DNA from: Pseudomonas fluorescens
Lineage (GTDB): Bacteria > Pseudomonadota > Gammaproteobacteria > Pseudomonadales > Pseudomonadaceae
Direction: 5' to 3'
Assembly (NCBI RefSeq): GCF_001708445.1
Contig: NZ_CP015637.1
Location: 5,023,001-5,087,000, forward strand
DNA: 64,000 bases
In this document: in pieces, positions 8,403 to 18,058 of the stretch
How positions within the stretch are numbered: the stretch's first letter is position 1
Layout of the letters: each line of letters opens with the position of its first letter
The notes under the pieces: model-generated
The model's database searches: none
What the model was told of the DNA's origin: nothing
Seen by the model: only the letters and a program-made list of their open reading frames with translations
Program-made: the position numbers and the translations under genes

Positions 8403-11400
8403 ATGAAAAGAATGCTGATTAACGCAACTCAACCCGAAGAGTTGCGTGTTGCACTGGTAGATGGCCAACGCCTCTACGACCTGGACATCGAATCCGGTGC
8501 ACGCGAGCAAAAGAAGGCCAACATCTATAAAGGCCGTATTACTCGCATCGAACCGAGCCTTGAGGCTGCCTTTGTCGATTTCGGCTCCGAGCGCCACGGC
8601 TTCCTGCCCCTCAAAGAAATTTCCCGCGAATACTTCAAGAAATCCCCTGAAGGCCGCGTGAACATCAAGGACGTCCTGAGCGAAGGCCAGGAAGTCATCG
8701 TCCAGGTCGAAAAAGAAGAACGTGGCAACAAGGGCGCCGCCCTGACCACCTTCATCAGCCTGGCCGGCCGCTATCTGGTACTGATGCCGAACAACCCACG
8801 TGCCGGCGGCATTTCCCGTCGCATCGAAGGCGAAGAGCGTAACGAACTGCGCGAAGCGCTGAACGGCCTGGTTGCACCGGCCGACATGGGCCTGATCGTT
8901 CGCACTGCCGGCCTGGGCCGCAGCAGCGAGGAAATGCAGTGGGACCTCGACTACCTGCTGCAACTGTGGACCGCTATCAAAGAAGCGTCCCTGGATCGTT
9001 CCGCGCCGTTCCTGATCTACCAGGAAAGCAACGTCATCATCCGCGCTATCCGCGACTACCTGCGCCAGGACATCGGCGAAGTGCTGATCGACAGCGTTGA
9101 AGCCCAGGATGAAGCCCTGACTTTCATCCGCCAGGTGATGCCGCAGTACGCCAGCAAGATCAAGCTGTACGAAGACAGCGTTCCGCTGTTCAACCGTTTC
9201 CAGATCGAAAGCCAGATCGAGACCGCCTTCCAGCGCGTGGTCGAACTGCCTTCCGGTGGCTCTATCGTGATCGACCCGACCGAAGCCCTGGTGTCCATCG
9301 ACATCAACTCGGCGCGCGCCACGAAAGGTAGCGACATCGAAGAAACCGCCCTGCAGACCAACCTGGAAGCGGCTGAAGAAATCGCCCGCCAACTGCGCCT
9401 GCGTGATATCGGCGGCCTGATCGTGATCGACTTCATCGACATGACCCCAGCCAAGAACCAGCGCGCCGTGGAAGAGAAAGTCCGCGAATGCCTGGAAGCT
9501 GACCGTGCCCGCGTGCAAGTCGGCCGCATCTCGCGCTTCGGCCTGCTGGAAATGTCCCGTCAGCGCCTGCGTCCATCCCTGGGCGAGAGCAGCGGCATCG
9601 TCTGCCCGCGTTGCAACGGCACCGGCATCATCCGTGACGTTGAATCGCTGTCCCTGGCGATCCTGCGCCTGATCGAAGAAGAAGCGCTGAAAGACCGCAC
9701 CGCCGAAGTCCGCGCGCAAGTGCCGATCCCGGTGGCCGCGTTCCTGCTCAACGAAAAACGCAACTCGATCACCAAGATCGAACTGCGCACCCGTGCCCGT
9801 ATCGTGATCCTGCCGAACGATCACCTCGAGACGCCGCACTTCGAAGTGCAGCGCCTGCGTGATGACAGCCCGGAAGCCCACAGCGGCCAGTCCAGCTACG
9901 AAATCGCGGCTGCCGCAGCCGAAGTAGAAGAAGTGCAGCCCGCCGCCGCGACCCGCACCCTGGTTCGCCAGGAAGCCGCCGTGAAGACCGCGCCAGCCCG
10001 TGCCAATGCACCGGTTCCGGTTGAAGCCGCCGCACCGGTTGCCGCGCCAGCCGCCCTGCCTGAACCAAGCCTGTTCAAGGGCCTGGTGAAGTCGCTGGTC
10101 AGCCTGTTCGCCACCAAGGAAGAGCCTGCTGCACCGGTAGTGGTTGAAAAACCAGCCACCGAACGCCCGGCTCGCAACGAAGAGCGTCGCAACGGTCGCC
10201 AGCAAAGCCGCAACCGCAATGGTCGTCGTGACGAAGAGCGCAAGCCGCGCGAAGAACGTGCCCCGCGTGAAGAGCGCGCACCACGTGAAGAGCGTGCGCC
10301 TCGCGAAGCCCGTGAAGACACTCCGGCCGTAGCCCGTGAAGAACGTGCACCGCGCGAAGAGCGCGCACCGCGTACCCCACGTGCTCCGCGTGAAGATCGC
10401 AAGCCACGTGGCGAACGTGAAGAACGTGTGCGCGAACTGCGCGAGCCACTGGACGCTGCGCCAGCCGTTGCCGGTGCTGCTGTTGCAGTTACTGCCTCGA
10501 CTGAAGAACGCCCGGCTCGCCAACCGCGTGAAGAACGTGCGCCACGTGAAGAACGTCAACCACGTGCTCCGCGTGAAGAACGTCAACCTCGTGCCGAGCA
10601 AGCCCCTGCCGCCAGCGAAGAAGAAGTGCTGACCGGCGAAGAGCAACTGCAGGAAGACGGCCAGGACAACGCCGAAGGCGATCGTCCACGCCGCCGCTCC
10701 CGTGGCCAGCGTCGTCGCAGCAACCGTCGCGAGCGTCAACGTGATGCCAACGGCAATGTGATCGAAGGCTCGGAAGAGACCGGCGAGAACGCAGAAGCCG
10801 CCACCAGCGAACCCACTGGCACCGAACTGGCTGCCGGCCTGGCCGTAACCGCTGCTGTTGCCAGCTCGGTCATCAGCGCACCTGCTGAAGCCCAGGCTCA
10901 CGAACAGGCTGAACGCGCCACTGCCGCCGTCGAAGAAACGCATGCGGCAGAAGCGCCTGTCGCTGAAACCCCAGTCGTTGAAGCACCGGTTGTCGAAGCC
11001 ACCACCCCGATCGAAGCCCCCGTGGTTCCGGAAGTGGAGGTTGCACCGGTTCGTGAAGCCCAGCCGGAAGCCGAAGTTACCACTACCGAGCCTGAAGCGG
11101 TTGCTGAGCCTCAGCCAGTGGTTGAAGCCCCGGTTGTCGAAGCAACGGCCCCGGCTGTGCGTGAAGTTCGCGAAGAACAGACCGCGTTCCAGTGGACTGC
11201 CGAGCCTGCCGCTCCAGTTGAAGTGCCAGCCCCTGCCCCTGTGGTAGAAGAAGCGCCGGCCCCGGTCGCCGAAGTGGTTGAAGCCGCCCCGGTTGTGGTT
11301 GCCGAGCCTGCGCCAGTGGTTGAGACGCCAGTGGTTGCCGAAGTCGCCGCGCCGGTGGTTGAAGCTGCCCCAGTGGTCAGCGCACTGACCGAAAACGGCC

Positions 11401-11642
11401 GTGCGCCGAACGACCCACGTGAAGTGCGTCGTCGCCGCAAGGAAGCTGAAGCCGCCGCTGCTGCCGCAGCCGCTGCCGCACCGGCTGTAGCCGAAGTGGT
11501 CGAGGCGCCAGCCCCGGTCGCTGAAACTGTGGTGGAGCACACTGCCCCTATCGTCGACGAGAACCCAGGTTCTGCTGACGAAGTGGTAGAGCATCACCCA
11601 AAGGCCTTGGAAGAAGAACACGAGCCTAAACCCTTCGTCTGA
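8403..11642 (+). CDS. rne: Ribonuclease E
   Basis: A 1,079-residue endoribonuclease that starts mRNA decay and rRNA/tRNA processing and scaffolds the degradosome. The catalytic half (about 1-510) has the S1 domain near 38-120, the metal-binding aspartates in VSIDINSAR (about 300) and DFIDM (about 345), and the Zn-link CPRCNGTG near 401-408. The C-terminal half is low complexity: [12 protein letters not shown] repeats (about 610-735), a basic [12 protein letters not shown] stretch, a long Ala/Val/Pro/Glu-rich region, then [12 protein letters not shown] near the end. REER-type repeats and an NDPR motif are described as interaction motifs in P. aeruginosa RNase E. ATG 8403 gives the family N-terminus [14 protein letters not shown] strong terminator follows. 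Confidence 0.98.
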   Translation: MKRMLINATQPEELRVALVDGQRLYDLDIESGAREQKKANIYKGRITRIEPSLEAAFVDFGSERHGFLPLKEISREYFKKSPEGRVNIKDVLSEGQEVIVQVEKEERGNKGAALTTFISLAGRYLVLMPNNPRAGGISRRIEGEERNELREALNGLVAPADMGLIVRTAGLGRSSEEMQWDLDYLLQLWTAIKEASLDRSAPFLIYQESNVIIRAIRDYLRQDIGEVLIDSVEAQDEALTFIRQVMPQYASKIKLYEDSVPLFNRFQIESQIETAFQRVVELPSGGSIVIDPTEALVSIDINSARATKGSDIEETALQTNLEAAEEIARQLRLRDIGGLIVIDFIDMTPAKNQRAVEEKVRECLEADRARVQVGRISRFGLLEMSRQRLRPSLGESSGIVCPRCNGTGIIRDVESLSLAILRLIEEEALKDRTAEVRAQVPIPVAAFLLNEKRNSITKIELRTRARIVILPNDHLETPHFEVQRLRDDSPEAHSGQSSYEIAAAAAEVEEVQPAAATRTLVRQEAAVKTAPARANAPVPVEAAAPVAAPAALPEPSLFKGLVKSLVSLFATKEEPAAPVVVEKPATERPARNEERRNGRQQSRNRNGRRDEERKPREERAPREERAPREERAPREAREDTPAVAREERAPREERAPRTPRAPREDRKPRGEREERVRELREPLDAAPAVAGAAVAVTASTEERPARQPREERAPREERQPRAPREERQPRAEQAPAASEEEVLTGEEQLQEDGQDNAEGDRPRRRSRGQRRRSNRRERQRDANGNVIEGSEETGENAEAATSEPTGTELAAGLAVTAAVASSVISAPAEAQAHEQAERATAAVEETHAAEAPVAETPVVEAPVVEATTPIEAPVVPEVEVAPVREAQPEAEVTTTEPEAVAEPQPVVEAPVVEATAPAVREVREEQTAFQWTAEPAAPVEVPAPAPVVEEAPAPVAEVVEAAPVVVAEPAPVVETPVVAEVAAPVVEAAPVVSALTENGRAPNDPREVRRRRKEAEAAAAAAAAAAPAVAEVVEAPAPVAETVVEHTAPIVDENPGSADEVVEHHPKALEEEHEPKPFV

Positions 11643-11656
11643 TTCCATAAGCCAAT

Positions 11657-11696
11657 AAAAAGCCCCGCCTGATCACTCAGGCGGGGCTTTTTTTTA
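11657..11696 (+). terminator. Rho-independent terminator of rne
   Basis: AAAAAGCCCCGCCTGATCAC is followed by the pairing strand TCAGGCGGGGCTTTTTTTT: a GC-rich stem of about 11 bp with a U-run, starting about 15 bp after the stop codon. Confidence 0.92.
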
Positions 11697-11735
11697 TGCG
11701 ATCGGGTTGTGTCCAGCGAGCCGGCTGCCAGAAGG

Positions 11736-12317
11736 TCAGGCAGGCACGAAACGTAATGACGGTGGCACATCTACATCCCATAGCACGCCGGGGTCGTCCA
11801 CGGGCACTTCCCGTACGCTGGCATGCGCAAACAGCGGTCGAGCCCCCCGGTCCCCCGTCAGCGCCATCAACGCTGGCCCGAGCGAACGCCCGAACATGAC
11901 CGGATGCCCATACTGTCCAGCATGCACCGGCACACTGATACCCTCCGCGTGCGCCACCACCTGCTCAATACTGCTCGGCAGGATAAACGGCATATCCCCC
12001 AGCACCACCAACCAACCGTCGCTTGAACGGCTGGCCGCCACCGCCGCAGCAAGGCTGTCGCCCATGCCCGCCGAGCGCAGCAGCACCACTTCGCAGCCGT
12101 AGCGCTGTGCCAAACGGATGACTTCAAGCCGATCCGGCGAGGTCACCACACAGCGTTTTGCAACGCTATCAGGCACATTCACCAACACCTGCTCGAATAC
12201 CGGCCGCGTCACGCCGTCCCGGCCAACGCACTGCGCCAGCAACTTGTCCTGATCAGCGCCGGCCGCAGCGCGAAAACGACTGCCCTGCCCCGCCGCCAGC
12301 ACAATGGCAGTCACCAT
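11736..12317 (-). CDS. mocA: MobA/MocA-like molybdenum cofactor nucleotidyltransferase
   Basis: A 193-residue NTP transferase with the LAAGQGSRF signature near the N-terminus, a lysine in QDKLL, and VVLGDMPF. Such enzymes attach CMP (MocA) or GMP (MobA) to molybdopterin. The neighbouring xanthine-oxidase-family subunits use the cytosine dinucleotide form, so MocA activity is the better guess. ATG 12317 is chosen: it overlaps the TGA of the upstream XdhC gene (TGATG), implying translational coupling; a GTG three bases earlier is possible. It is last in a four-gene operon. Confidence 0.82.
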   Translation of the reverse strand: MVTAIVLAAGQGSRFRAAAGADQDKLLAQCVGRDGVTRPVFEQVLVNVPDSVAKRCVVTSPDRLEVIRLAQRYGCEVVLLRSAGMGDSLAAAVAASRSSDGWLVVLGDMPFILPSSIEQVVAHAEGISVPVHAGQYGHPVMFGRSLGPALMALTGDRGARPLFAHASVREVPVDDPGVLWDVDVPPSLRFVPA

Positions 12318-13303
12318 CACTCAACCACCGTCGACAGCGGCTTTTTTTGCACGGCCTCCACGCCGTTCTTGATCGCGACAATCTCTGCCATCAATGACAA
12401 CGCGATCTCCGCCGGCGTGTGGCTGCCGATATGCAAACCGATCGGCCCGTGCAGACGCGCAATCGCATCGGCCGACAAACCAAGTGCCGCCAGGTTCTCA
12501 CGGCGTTTCTGGCTATTGACCCGCGACCCCAGCGCGCCGATATAAAACGCACTGGAGTTCAGCGCCGTCAGCAGCGCCATGTCATCCAGGCGCGGGTCAT
12601 GGGTCAGGCAGACGATGGCCGTGCGTTCGTCGGTCTGGATGTTCAGCACCGCTTCATCGGGCATACCTGGCACAAAGCGGCCGTGCTGTTCTTCCCAGCC
12701 ATACACAAATTCATCCCGCGGGTCACAGATCAGCACTTCGAAATCCAGCAACCGCGCCATTTCCGCCACATAACGCGACAGTTGCCCGGCACCGATCAAC
12801 AGCAGGCGCCAGCGCGGGCCGTAGATGGCGCGCAAACGCTCGCCATCAAAGCTCACCACGTCGGTCTTGTTCGCAGCACTCAGGCTCACAGCCCCCGTGG
12901 CCAGCTCCAGTTCGCGGGCGACAATTTCATGGGCCTCGCAGCGCGCCAGCAATTGGGCAACCCACTCCCACTCAATGACCCGCTCCTCGGTCAGGCGCAG
13001 GGTGCCGCCACATGGCAAGCCAAAGCGCGCTGCCTCATCCCGGGTCACGCCGTAAGTCACCAGTTGCACCGGCGGCCCGTCTTCGGCCAACCGCCCATCC
13101 TGCAAGCGCGCAATCAGGTCATCTTCGATGCACCCGCCAGATACCGAGCCAATCACCACGCCATCGCCGCGCAAAGCCAGCATGGCCCCCGGCGGGCGCG
13201 GCGCGCTGCCCCAGGTCTGGACCACGCTATACAACACCACCCGTTGCCCGGCGCGACGCCATTCGAGCACGCTACGCAGGACGTTCAGATCCACACTGTC
13301 CAT
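12317..13303 (-). CDS. XdhC/CoxI-family molybdenum cofactor chaperone
   Basis: A 328-residue XdhC-type protein. The N-terminal XdhC_CoxI domain contains TWGSAPRPPGAMLAL and GSVSGGCIEDD (about 30-65); a C-terminal Rossmann-like domain begins near LLLIGAGQLSRYVAEMARLL (about 165). In characterised systems XdhC binds molybdenum cofactor, promotes its sulfuration and inserts it into the partner hydroxylase, which here is the product of the two upstream genes. Its start abuts the stop of the large subunit at 13303. Confidence 0.9.
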   Translation of the reverse strand: MDSVDLNVLRSVLEWRRAGQRVVLYSVVQTWGSAPRPPGAMLALRGDGVVIGSVSGGCIEDDLIARLQDGRLAEDGPPVQLVTYGVTRDEAARFGLPCGGTLRLTEERVIEWEWVAQLLARCEAHEIVARELELATGAVSLSAANKTDVVSFDGERLRAIYGPRWRLLLIGAGQLSRYVAEMARLLDFEVLICDPRDEFVYGWEEQHGRFVPGMPDEAVLNIQTDERTAIVCLTHDPRLDDMALLTALNSSAFYIGALGSRVNSQKRRENLAALGLSADAIARLHGPIGLHIGSHTPAEIALSLMAEIVAIKNGVEAVQKKPLSTVVE

Positions 13304-15624
13304 CAGGCCTTCACCTCCTGCCAGCCTTGCAGTTGGTAACGCACCGGCAGTTCGCGGATACGCTTACCCGTCGCGGCAAAGATCGCATTGCACAGCGCCG
13401 GCGCAATCGGCGGCACGCCGGGCTCACCGACCCCGCCTAATGGCACCTCGCCCTTTGGCGTGACCAGGTGCACGGCAACTTGCCTGGGCGCCAGGGACAT
13501 GCGCGCCACTTCATACATATGGAAATTGTCCTGCTGGACCTTGCCATCCTTGAAGCTGATTTCACCCAGCACGGCATTCCCCAGGCCCATCACACAGGCG
13601 CCTTCGAACTGCGAGCGGATGCGCTCCGGGTTGATCTGCGGGCCACAGTCCACGGCAATATCGGCCTTGTGCACGATCAGGGTGCCATCACCCTGGACCT
13701 CTACCTCGATCACCGCGGCCACATAGGTGACGAAGCTGTAGTGCACCGCCAGCCCCAGACCTCGGCCCTTGGGCAAGGTGCGCCCCCAGCCCGCCGCCTT
13801 GGCTGCGGTTTCCAGCACACCACGCAGGCGGGCAGTGTCGATCGGGTAGCGCTCCGGGGATTCGCCGTAGTTCCACTCGTCACTCAGGGTTTTCGGATCG
13901 ATCTGACGGTCTGGGCCAAGCAACTTGAGTTGGTATTGCAACGGGTCCTGGCCGGCCTTGTGCGCGAGTTCATCGACAAAGCATTGAATCGCAAAACCAT
14001 GGGGGATGTTCGACACCGAACGGTACCAGCCAACCCGGGTATGGGCCGCCGCCTCTGGGTTTTCCAGGCGTACGTTGGGGATCGCGTAGGCCATGTTGGT
14101 AAAGCCCATGCCCAGCTCGAACGCCGCCTCATGGTTCATGCCCGGCGCAAACAGCGCGGTGATACTCGGGGCCACGGTGCGATGCAGCCAAGCGGACGGC
14201 AGGCCATCCTTGTTCAGGCCAGCCTTGAGGTATTCAACGGACACGGTGTGGAAATAAGCGTTATGGATGTCATCTTCACGGGTCCATTGCACACGCACGG
14301 CCTTGCCGGGGAATGCCTTGGCCAGGATGGCCGCCTCGACGACGAAGTCCGGCTTGGACTTGCGGCCAAAGCCACCGCCAAGCAATGTGACATTGACGGT
14401 GACGTTATCGAATGGCAGCCCCAGGCGCTCGGCGATTCGTTCACGGGTCACCTGGGGCGCCTGGCTGGGCGCCCAGGCTTCGCACTGGCCGTTGTCGAAA
14501 CGAGCGATGGCGACCATCGGCTCCATCGGCGATTGGGCCAGATGGGGCAGGTAATAAGCGGCCTCCAGGGTACTGTCCGACTCGCCAAGGGCCTGGTCGA
14601 GATTGCCAGTATTGCGCACCACTTTGCCCGGCTTCTGCGCGGCGGCTTCCAGCGTCTTACGGTAGTCGACGGAGTTGTAGCCGGCGTTGACGCCATCGTC
14701 CCAGACAATGGTCAACGCTTCACGGCCCTTGATCGCCGCCCAGGTGTTGCTGGCGATAACGGCGATCCCACCAAGGGGCTGGAACTCCGAGGGCAGGGGC
14801 CGGCTTTCGATTTCCAGGACCTTGACCACGCCCGGCACCTTCAACGCCGCACTGGCATCGAAGGACTTGACCTTGCCGCCGTACACCTTCGGCCGTGCAA
14901 CGGTGGCGTAGAGCATGCCGTCGAAATGCACGTCAGCGCCGTAGACCGCACGGCCATTGACGATATCGGCACCATCGATGGCCTTGACGCCCTCCTTGCC
15001 GATGTAGCGAAATTCCGACGGTTGCTTGAGGCGCAGGCTGTCTCGCGCCGGCACCGCCAATGCACCGGCAGCGGTGGCCAGCTCGCCATAACCCAATTCG
15101 CGAGCGCTCGGCTGGTGAATGACTTTGTGCAGTTGTGCCCGGCACTCGCCCACCGGAACGTTCCACTGTTCGGCAGCGGCCTGCTCCAACATGGCCCGGA
15201 CGCTGGCGCCACAACGGCGCATCGGCTCATACCAATGGCGCATGCTGCGCGAGCCATCGGTGTCTTGGTTGCCGTAACGCACCTCATCACCGGGCGCCTG
15301 CTGGACCTTCACATGGGCCCAATCGGCGTCCAGCTCATCGGCAACCACCAGGCTCAGGCTGGTGCGCACGCCCTGGCCCATTTCCGAACGGTTGCAGATC
15401 ACGGTCACCGTGCCGTCGGTGGCAATACTGACGTAGACCTTGGGATCGTCGATCAGCCCATGGGGCATGGCGTCGCCGCCGTACTTCTTCACCGCGTCGG
15501 CGGCGAAGGCATCGGGCAGGCCCCAACTGGCCGCCACCACCAACGCACCGGTAGCGCCGACCCCTTTGAGGAAGCCGCGACGACTGAGGTTATTGAGGAC
15601 GAAATCAGCCGGCAATGCGCTCAT
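13303..15624 (-). CDS. Molybdopterin-binding large subunit, isoquinoline 1-oxidoreductase/aldehyde dehydrogenase family
   Basis: A 773-residue xanthine-oxidase-family large subunit. ATG 15624 is chosen because it overlaps the small-subunit stop (ATGA) and yields a twin-arginine signal, [20 protein letters not shown] (about 11-30), so the holoenzyme is probably folded with cofactor and exported by Tat. Mo-cofactor motifs include [25 protein letters not shown] and the C-terminal [13 protein letters not shown] with the conserved active-site Glu. The family oxidises aldehydes or N-heteroaromatics with water as oxygen donor; the substrate cannot be assigned. No FAD subunit is present, so electrons must leave through the small subunit to a separate acceptor. 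Confidence 0.9.
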   Translation of the reverse strand: MSALPADFVLNNLSRRGFLKGVGATGALVVAASWGLPDAFAADAVKKYGGDAMPHGLIDDPKVYVSIATDGTVTVICNRSEMGQGVRTSLSLVVADELDADWAHVKVQQAPGDEVRYGNQDTDGSRSMRHWYEPMRRCGASVRAMLEQAAAEQWNVPVGECRAQLHKVIHQPSARELGYGELATAAGALAVPARDSLRLKQPSEFRYIGKEGVKAIDGADIVNGRAVYGADVHFDGMLYATVARPKVYGGKVKSFDASAALKVPGVVKVLEIESRPLPSEFQPLGGIAVIASNTWAAIKGREALTIVWDDGVNAGYNSVDYRKTLEAAAQKPGKVVRNTGNLDQALGESDSTLEAAYYLPHLAQSPMEPMVAIARFDNGQCEAWAPSQAPQVTRERIAERLGLPFDNVTVNVTLLGGGFGRKSKPDFVVEAAILAKAFPGKAVRVQWTREDDIHNAYFHTVSVEYLKAGLNKDGLPSAWLHRTVAPSITALFAPGMNHEAAFELGMGFTNMAYAIPNVRLENPEAAAHTRVGWYRSVSNIPHGFAIQCFVDELAHKAGQDPLQYQLKLLGPDRQIDPKTLSDEWNYGESPERYPIDTARLRGVLETAAKAAGWGRTLPKGRGLGLAVHYSFVTYVAAVIEVEVQGDGTLIVHKADIAVDCGPQINPERIRSQFEGACVMGLGNAVLGEISFKDGKVQQDNFHMYEVARMSLAPRQVAVHLVTPKGEVPLGGVGEPGVPPIAPALCNAIFAATGKRIRELPVRYQLQGWQEVKA

Positions 15625-16091
15625 GCCTTGGCCTCCTGCAGGTGGGTGGCCGCCTGGCGGATCGCGGTCTTGATGCGGTTGTAGGTGCCGCAACGGCAGA
15701 TATTGCCGACCATCGCTTCTTCAATTTGCGCATCGCTGGGGTTGGGATTGGTTTTCAGCAATGCCGTGGCCGACATGATCTGGCCGCCCTGGCAGTAACC
15801 GCACTGGGCCACGGCCGTGTCGAGCCAGGCTTGCTGGACCACCTGGCCGATGGGGTCGGTGTGCAGGTTGTCGATGGTGCTGATGGCCTGGCCCTTGACC
15901 GCGCCGATCGGGGTAATACAACTGCGGGCCGGCGCGCCGTCGATATGAATGGTGCACGCGCCACACAGGCCCATGCCGCAGCCGAACTTGGTGCCGTTAT
16001 AGCCGGCAACGTCGCGGATAGCCCACAACAGCGGCATATCCTCGGTGACGTCCAATGAATGGTCTTGACCGTTGAGTTTGAGGGTAATCAT
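15621..16091 (-). CDS. (2Fe-2S)-binding small subunit of the molybdenum hydroxylase
   Basis: A 156-residue protein with two [2Fe-2S] clusters: a plant-type ferredoxin set (Cys38, Cys43, Cys46, Cys58) and an alpha-helical set (Cys97, Cys100, Cys132, Cys134 in CGYC and CRC). It carries electrons away from the Mo centre of the adjacent large subunit. Unlike its partner it has no signal sequence, so it would be co-exported as a complex. ATG 16091 is taken; a GTG six bases upstream is equally open. It is first in the operon. Confidence 0.92.
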   Translation of the reverse strand: MITLKLNGQDHSLDVTEDMPLLWAIRDVAGYNGTKFGCGMGLCGACTIHIDGAPARSCITPIGAVKGQAISTIDNLHTDPIGQVVQQAWLDTAVAQCGYCQGGQIMSATALLKTNPNPSDAQIEEAMVGNICRCGTYNRIKTAIRQAATHLQEAKA

Positions 16092-16343
16092 GGGCACGCC
16101 CGCATAGTGACTGGGTTATGGGGTCGAGCAATCTGCCCACTTGAAGAAAGCGGAGTCGGTTGACGCAGATGGCTCAGGCTAATCGGGCTCTCTTGTGAAG
16201 ATAAATCCTCACCGGGCCTTTGATAAACGAGGTTTATGAACGGATAAAAAAACATCCTTAGGGTGCTAAGTTAACTCACCATTAACAAAAAAGCCCGGCT
16301 GAGCATTGATGAGCACCACGCCTTGGGCCTGATCGCCAGGCAC

Positions 16344-16371
16344 AAAAAAACCCATCCGAAGATGGGTTTTT
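16344..16371 (-). terminator. Terminator of dctA
   Basis: Read on the minus strand the hairpin is AAAAACCCATC-TTCG-GATGGG followed by a run of seven T: a stable UUCG tetraloop and U-run 17 bp after the dctA stop codon. Confidence 0.92.
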
Positions 16372-16387
16372 CATACCGCGTGTCCGC

Positions 16388-17719
16388 TTACTTGATAACG
16401 GGAGCAGGGCCTTCAGCCACGCCCAGGTCGTCTTCTTCACGGGTGTCGGAGATACCGCGACCACCGGAAGCCAGTTCGACTTGCAGCTTGTCTTCGTCCA
16501 ACTCCTTGACCCACTTGGCCACGACCAGGGTGGCAACGGCGTTACCGACCAGGTTGGTCAGGGCACGGGCTTCGGACATGAAGCGGTCGATACCCAGGAT
16601 CAGCGCCAGGCCGGCAACCGGCAAGTGGCCCACGGCAGACAGGGTCGCTGCCAGTACGATGAAGCCGCTACCGGTCACGCCCGCAGCGCCTTTGGAGGAC
16701 AGCAGCAGCACCAGCAACAGGGTGATCTGGTGGGTGATGTCCATGTGGGTGTCAGTCGCCTGGGCGATGAACACGGCAGCCATGGTCAGGTAGATCGAAG
16801 TGCCGTCGAGGTTGAACGAGTAACCGGTCGGGATCACCAGGCCAACCACGGATTTCTTCGCGCCCAGGCGTTCCATCTTGATCAGCATGCGTGGCAGTGC
16901 GGACTCGGAGGACGAAGTACCCAGGACAATCAGCAGTTCTTCACGGATGTAGCGGATCAGTTTCAGCACGCTGAAACCGTGGGCGCGGCAGATGGCGCCA
17001 AGCACCACGACCACGAACAGGACGCAGGTGATATAGAAGCAGATCATCAGCTGGCCCAGTTGCACCAGCGAACCCACGCCGTAAGCACCGATGGTGAACG
17101 CCATGGCGCCCAGGGCGCCGATTGGCGCGAGCTTCATGATCATGTTGATGATGTTGAACATCACGTGGGCGAAGCGATCGATGAAGTCCAGCACCGGCTT
17201 GCCATAGGCACCCAGGCGATGCAGGGCGAAACCGAAGATCACCGAGAACATCAGCACTTGCAGGATGTCACCGGTCGCGAACGCGCCGACGATGGTGTTC
17301 GGGATCACGTTAAGCAGGAAGCCAACGATGCTCTGGTCTGCACCGGCAGTCACGTAGGCAGCGACTTTCGAAGCGTCCAGGGTGGCCACGTCGATGTGCA
17401 TGCCGGCGCCCGGTTGCACAACGTTCACGACGACCAGGCCGATCAGCAGGGCGATGGTGGAAACGATTTCGAAGTACAGCAGCGCATAGCCGCCGGTCTT
17501 GCCCACCGATTTCATGTTTTGCATGCCAGCGATACCGCTGACAACGGTGCAGAAGATGATCGGGGCGATGACCATTTTGATCAGCTTGATAAAGCCGTCA
17601 CCCAGTGGCTTGAGGGCCACACCGGTCTGCGGGTAGAAGTGACCGAGCAAAATACCGATAACGATTGCAACGATCACCTGGAAATACAGGGATTTGTACA
17701 GTGGCTGACGAGTCGTCAT
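16388..17719 (-). CDS. dctA: C4-dicarboxylate/H+ symporter DctA
   Basis: A 443-residue inner-membrane transporter of the DAACS family for succinate, fumarate and malate. Multiple hydrophobic segments begin near residue 8. The HP1 serine-rich loop [13 protein letters not shown] and the motifs [25 protein letters not shown] and [19 protein letters not shown] are intact. ATG 17719 ([14 protein letters not shown]) is the conserved start; the longer open frame has no support. It has a consensus sigma-54 promoter upstream, as expected for DctB/DctD control, and shares its regulatory region with a divergent AraC gene. Confidence 0.96.
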   Translation of the reverse strand: MTTRQPLYKSLYFQVIVAIVIGILLGHFYPQTGVALKPLGDGFIKLIKMVIAPIIFCTVVSGIAGMQNMKSVGKTGGYALLYFEIVSTIALLIGLVVVNVVQPGAGMHIDVATLDASKVAAYVTAGADQSIVGFLLNVIPNTIVGAFATGDILQVLMFSVIFGFALHRLGAYGKPVLDFIDRFAHVMFNIINMIMKLAPIGALGAMAFTIGAYGVGSLVQLGQLMICFYITCVLFVVVVLGAICRAHGFSVLKLIRYIREELLIVLGTSSSESALPRMLIKMERLGAKKSVVGLVIPTGYSFNLDGTSIYLTMAAVFIAQATDTHMDITHQITLLLVLLLSSKGAAGVTGSGFIVLAATLSAVGHLPVAGLALILGIDRFMSEARALTNLVGNAVATLVVAKWVKELDEDKLQVELASGGRGISDTREEDDLGVAEGPAPVIK

Positions 17720-17745
17720 TGCAAAGTTCCTCAATCGTCCCGTGT

Positions 17746-17759
17746 GGCAAATATCCGCC
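17746..17759. promoter_or_regulatory. Putative AraC-type operator in the dctA leader
   Basis: GGCAAATATCCGCC matches 12 of 14 bases of the perfect palindrome GGCGGATATCCGCC found at 17989 before the AraC gene. It lies 27 bp upstream of the dctA ATG, downstream of the predicted sigma-54 start site. Confidence 0.45.
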
Positions 17760-17783
17760 ATTGCCCACGGCACTTGAATTGCG

Positions 17784-17803
17784 AACCCTCCTGCACTGGA
17801 GGG
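17784..17803 (-). other. Hairpin in the dctA 5' untranslated region
   Basis: CCCTCC-TGCACT-GGAGGG forms a 6-bp GC-rich stem within the predicted dctA leader. Function unknown. Confidence 0.4.
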
Positions 17804-17854
17804 ATTTGTTGTTTGCGAGGCCTGTAGGACCAAGCCTGCGCTGTCATCCTTATC

Positions 17855-17869
17855 GCAAACGCCGTGCCA
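17855..17869 (-). promoter_or_regulatory. Sigma-54 (RpoN) promoter of dctA
   Basis: The minus strand reads TGGCACGGCGTTTGC, a full match to the -24/-12 consensus TGGCAC-N5-TTGC with GG and GC ten bases apart. Transcription would start near 17843, leaving a leader of about 125 nt. dctA genes are classic RpoN/DctD targets. Confidence 0.85.
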
Positions 17870-17944
17870 CTTTGCTGAAAATCCCCACAGGCCTTTAGAC
17901 ATCAGGGCCCGAGGGATTCCAGCGTAATCGGGGGCTGGGCCGGA

Positions 17945-18038
17945 GGTGGCGGATTTCCGCCCACCCGTCCAATCCCGTCCTACAATTTGGCGGATATCCG
18001 CCTTGTTGCTCCGTCAGGGGGTGGCTACCATCCGCCAC
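17945..18038. promoter_or_regulatory. Cluster of palindromic operators before the AraC gene
   Basis: Three related dyads precede the regulator: GGTGGCGGATTTCCGCCCACC (17945-17965, near palindrome, one-base offset), GGCGGATATCCGCC (17989-18002, perfect) and GTGGC-N8-GCCAC (18021-18038). With the site in the dctA leader they form a recurring GGCGGAtaTCCGCC motif, probably the target of the adjacent AraC protein. Spacing of about 35-43 bp suggests cooperative occupancy. Confidence 0.55.
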
Positions 18039-18058
18039 TCCATGGACGAGGCCCCTTC

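Noticed and set aside
8292..11648. 1,118-codon open frame antisense to rne
   Set aside because: Translation is low complexity (Phe/Trp/Arg/Gly-rich) and mirrors the repeat-rich rne tail; the + strand matches RNase E throughout. A codon-bias shadow.
13468..15684. 738-codon plus-strand frame across the molybdenum hydroxylase gene
   Set aside because: His/Ala/Gly-rich shadow of the real minus-strand gene, which has Tat signal and Mo-cofactor motifs.
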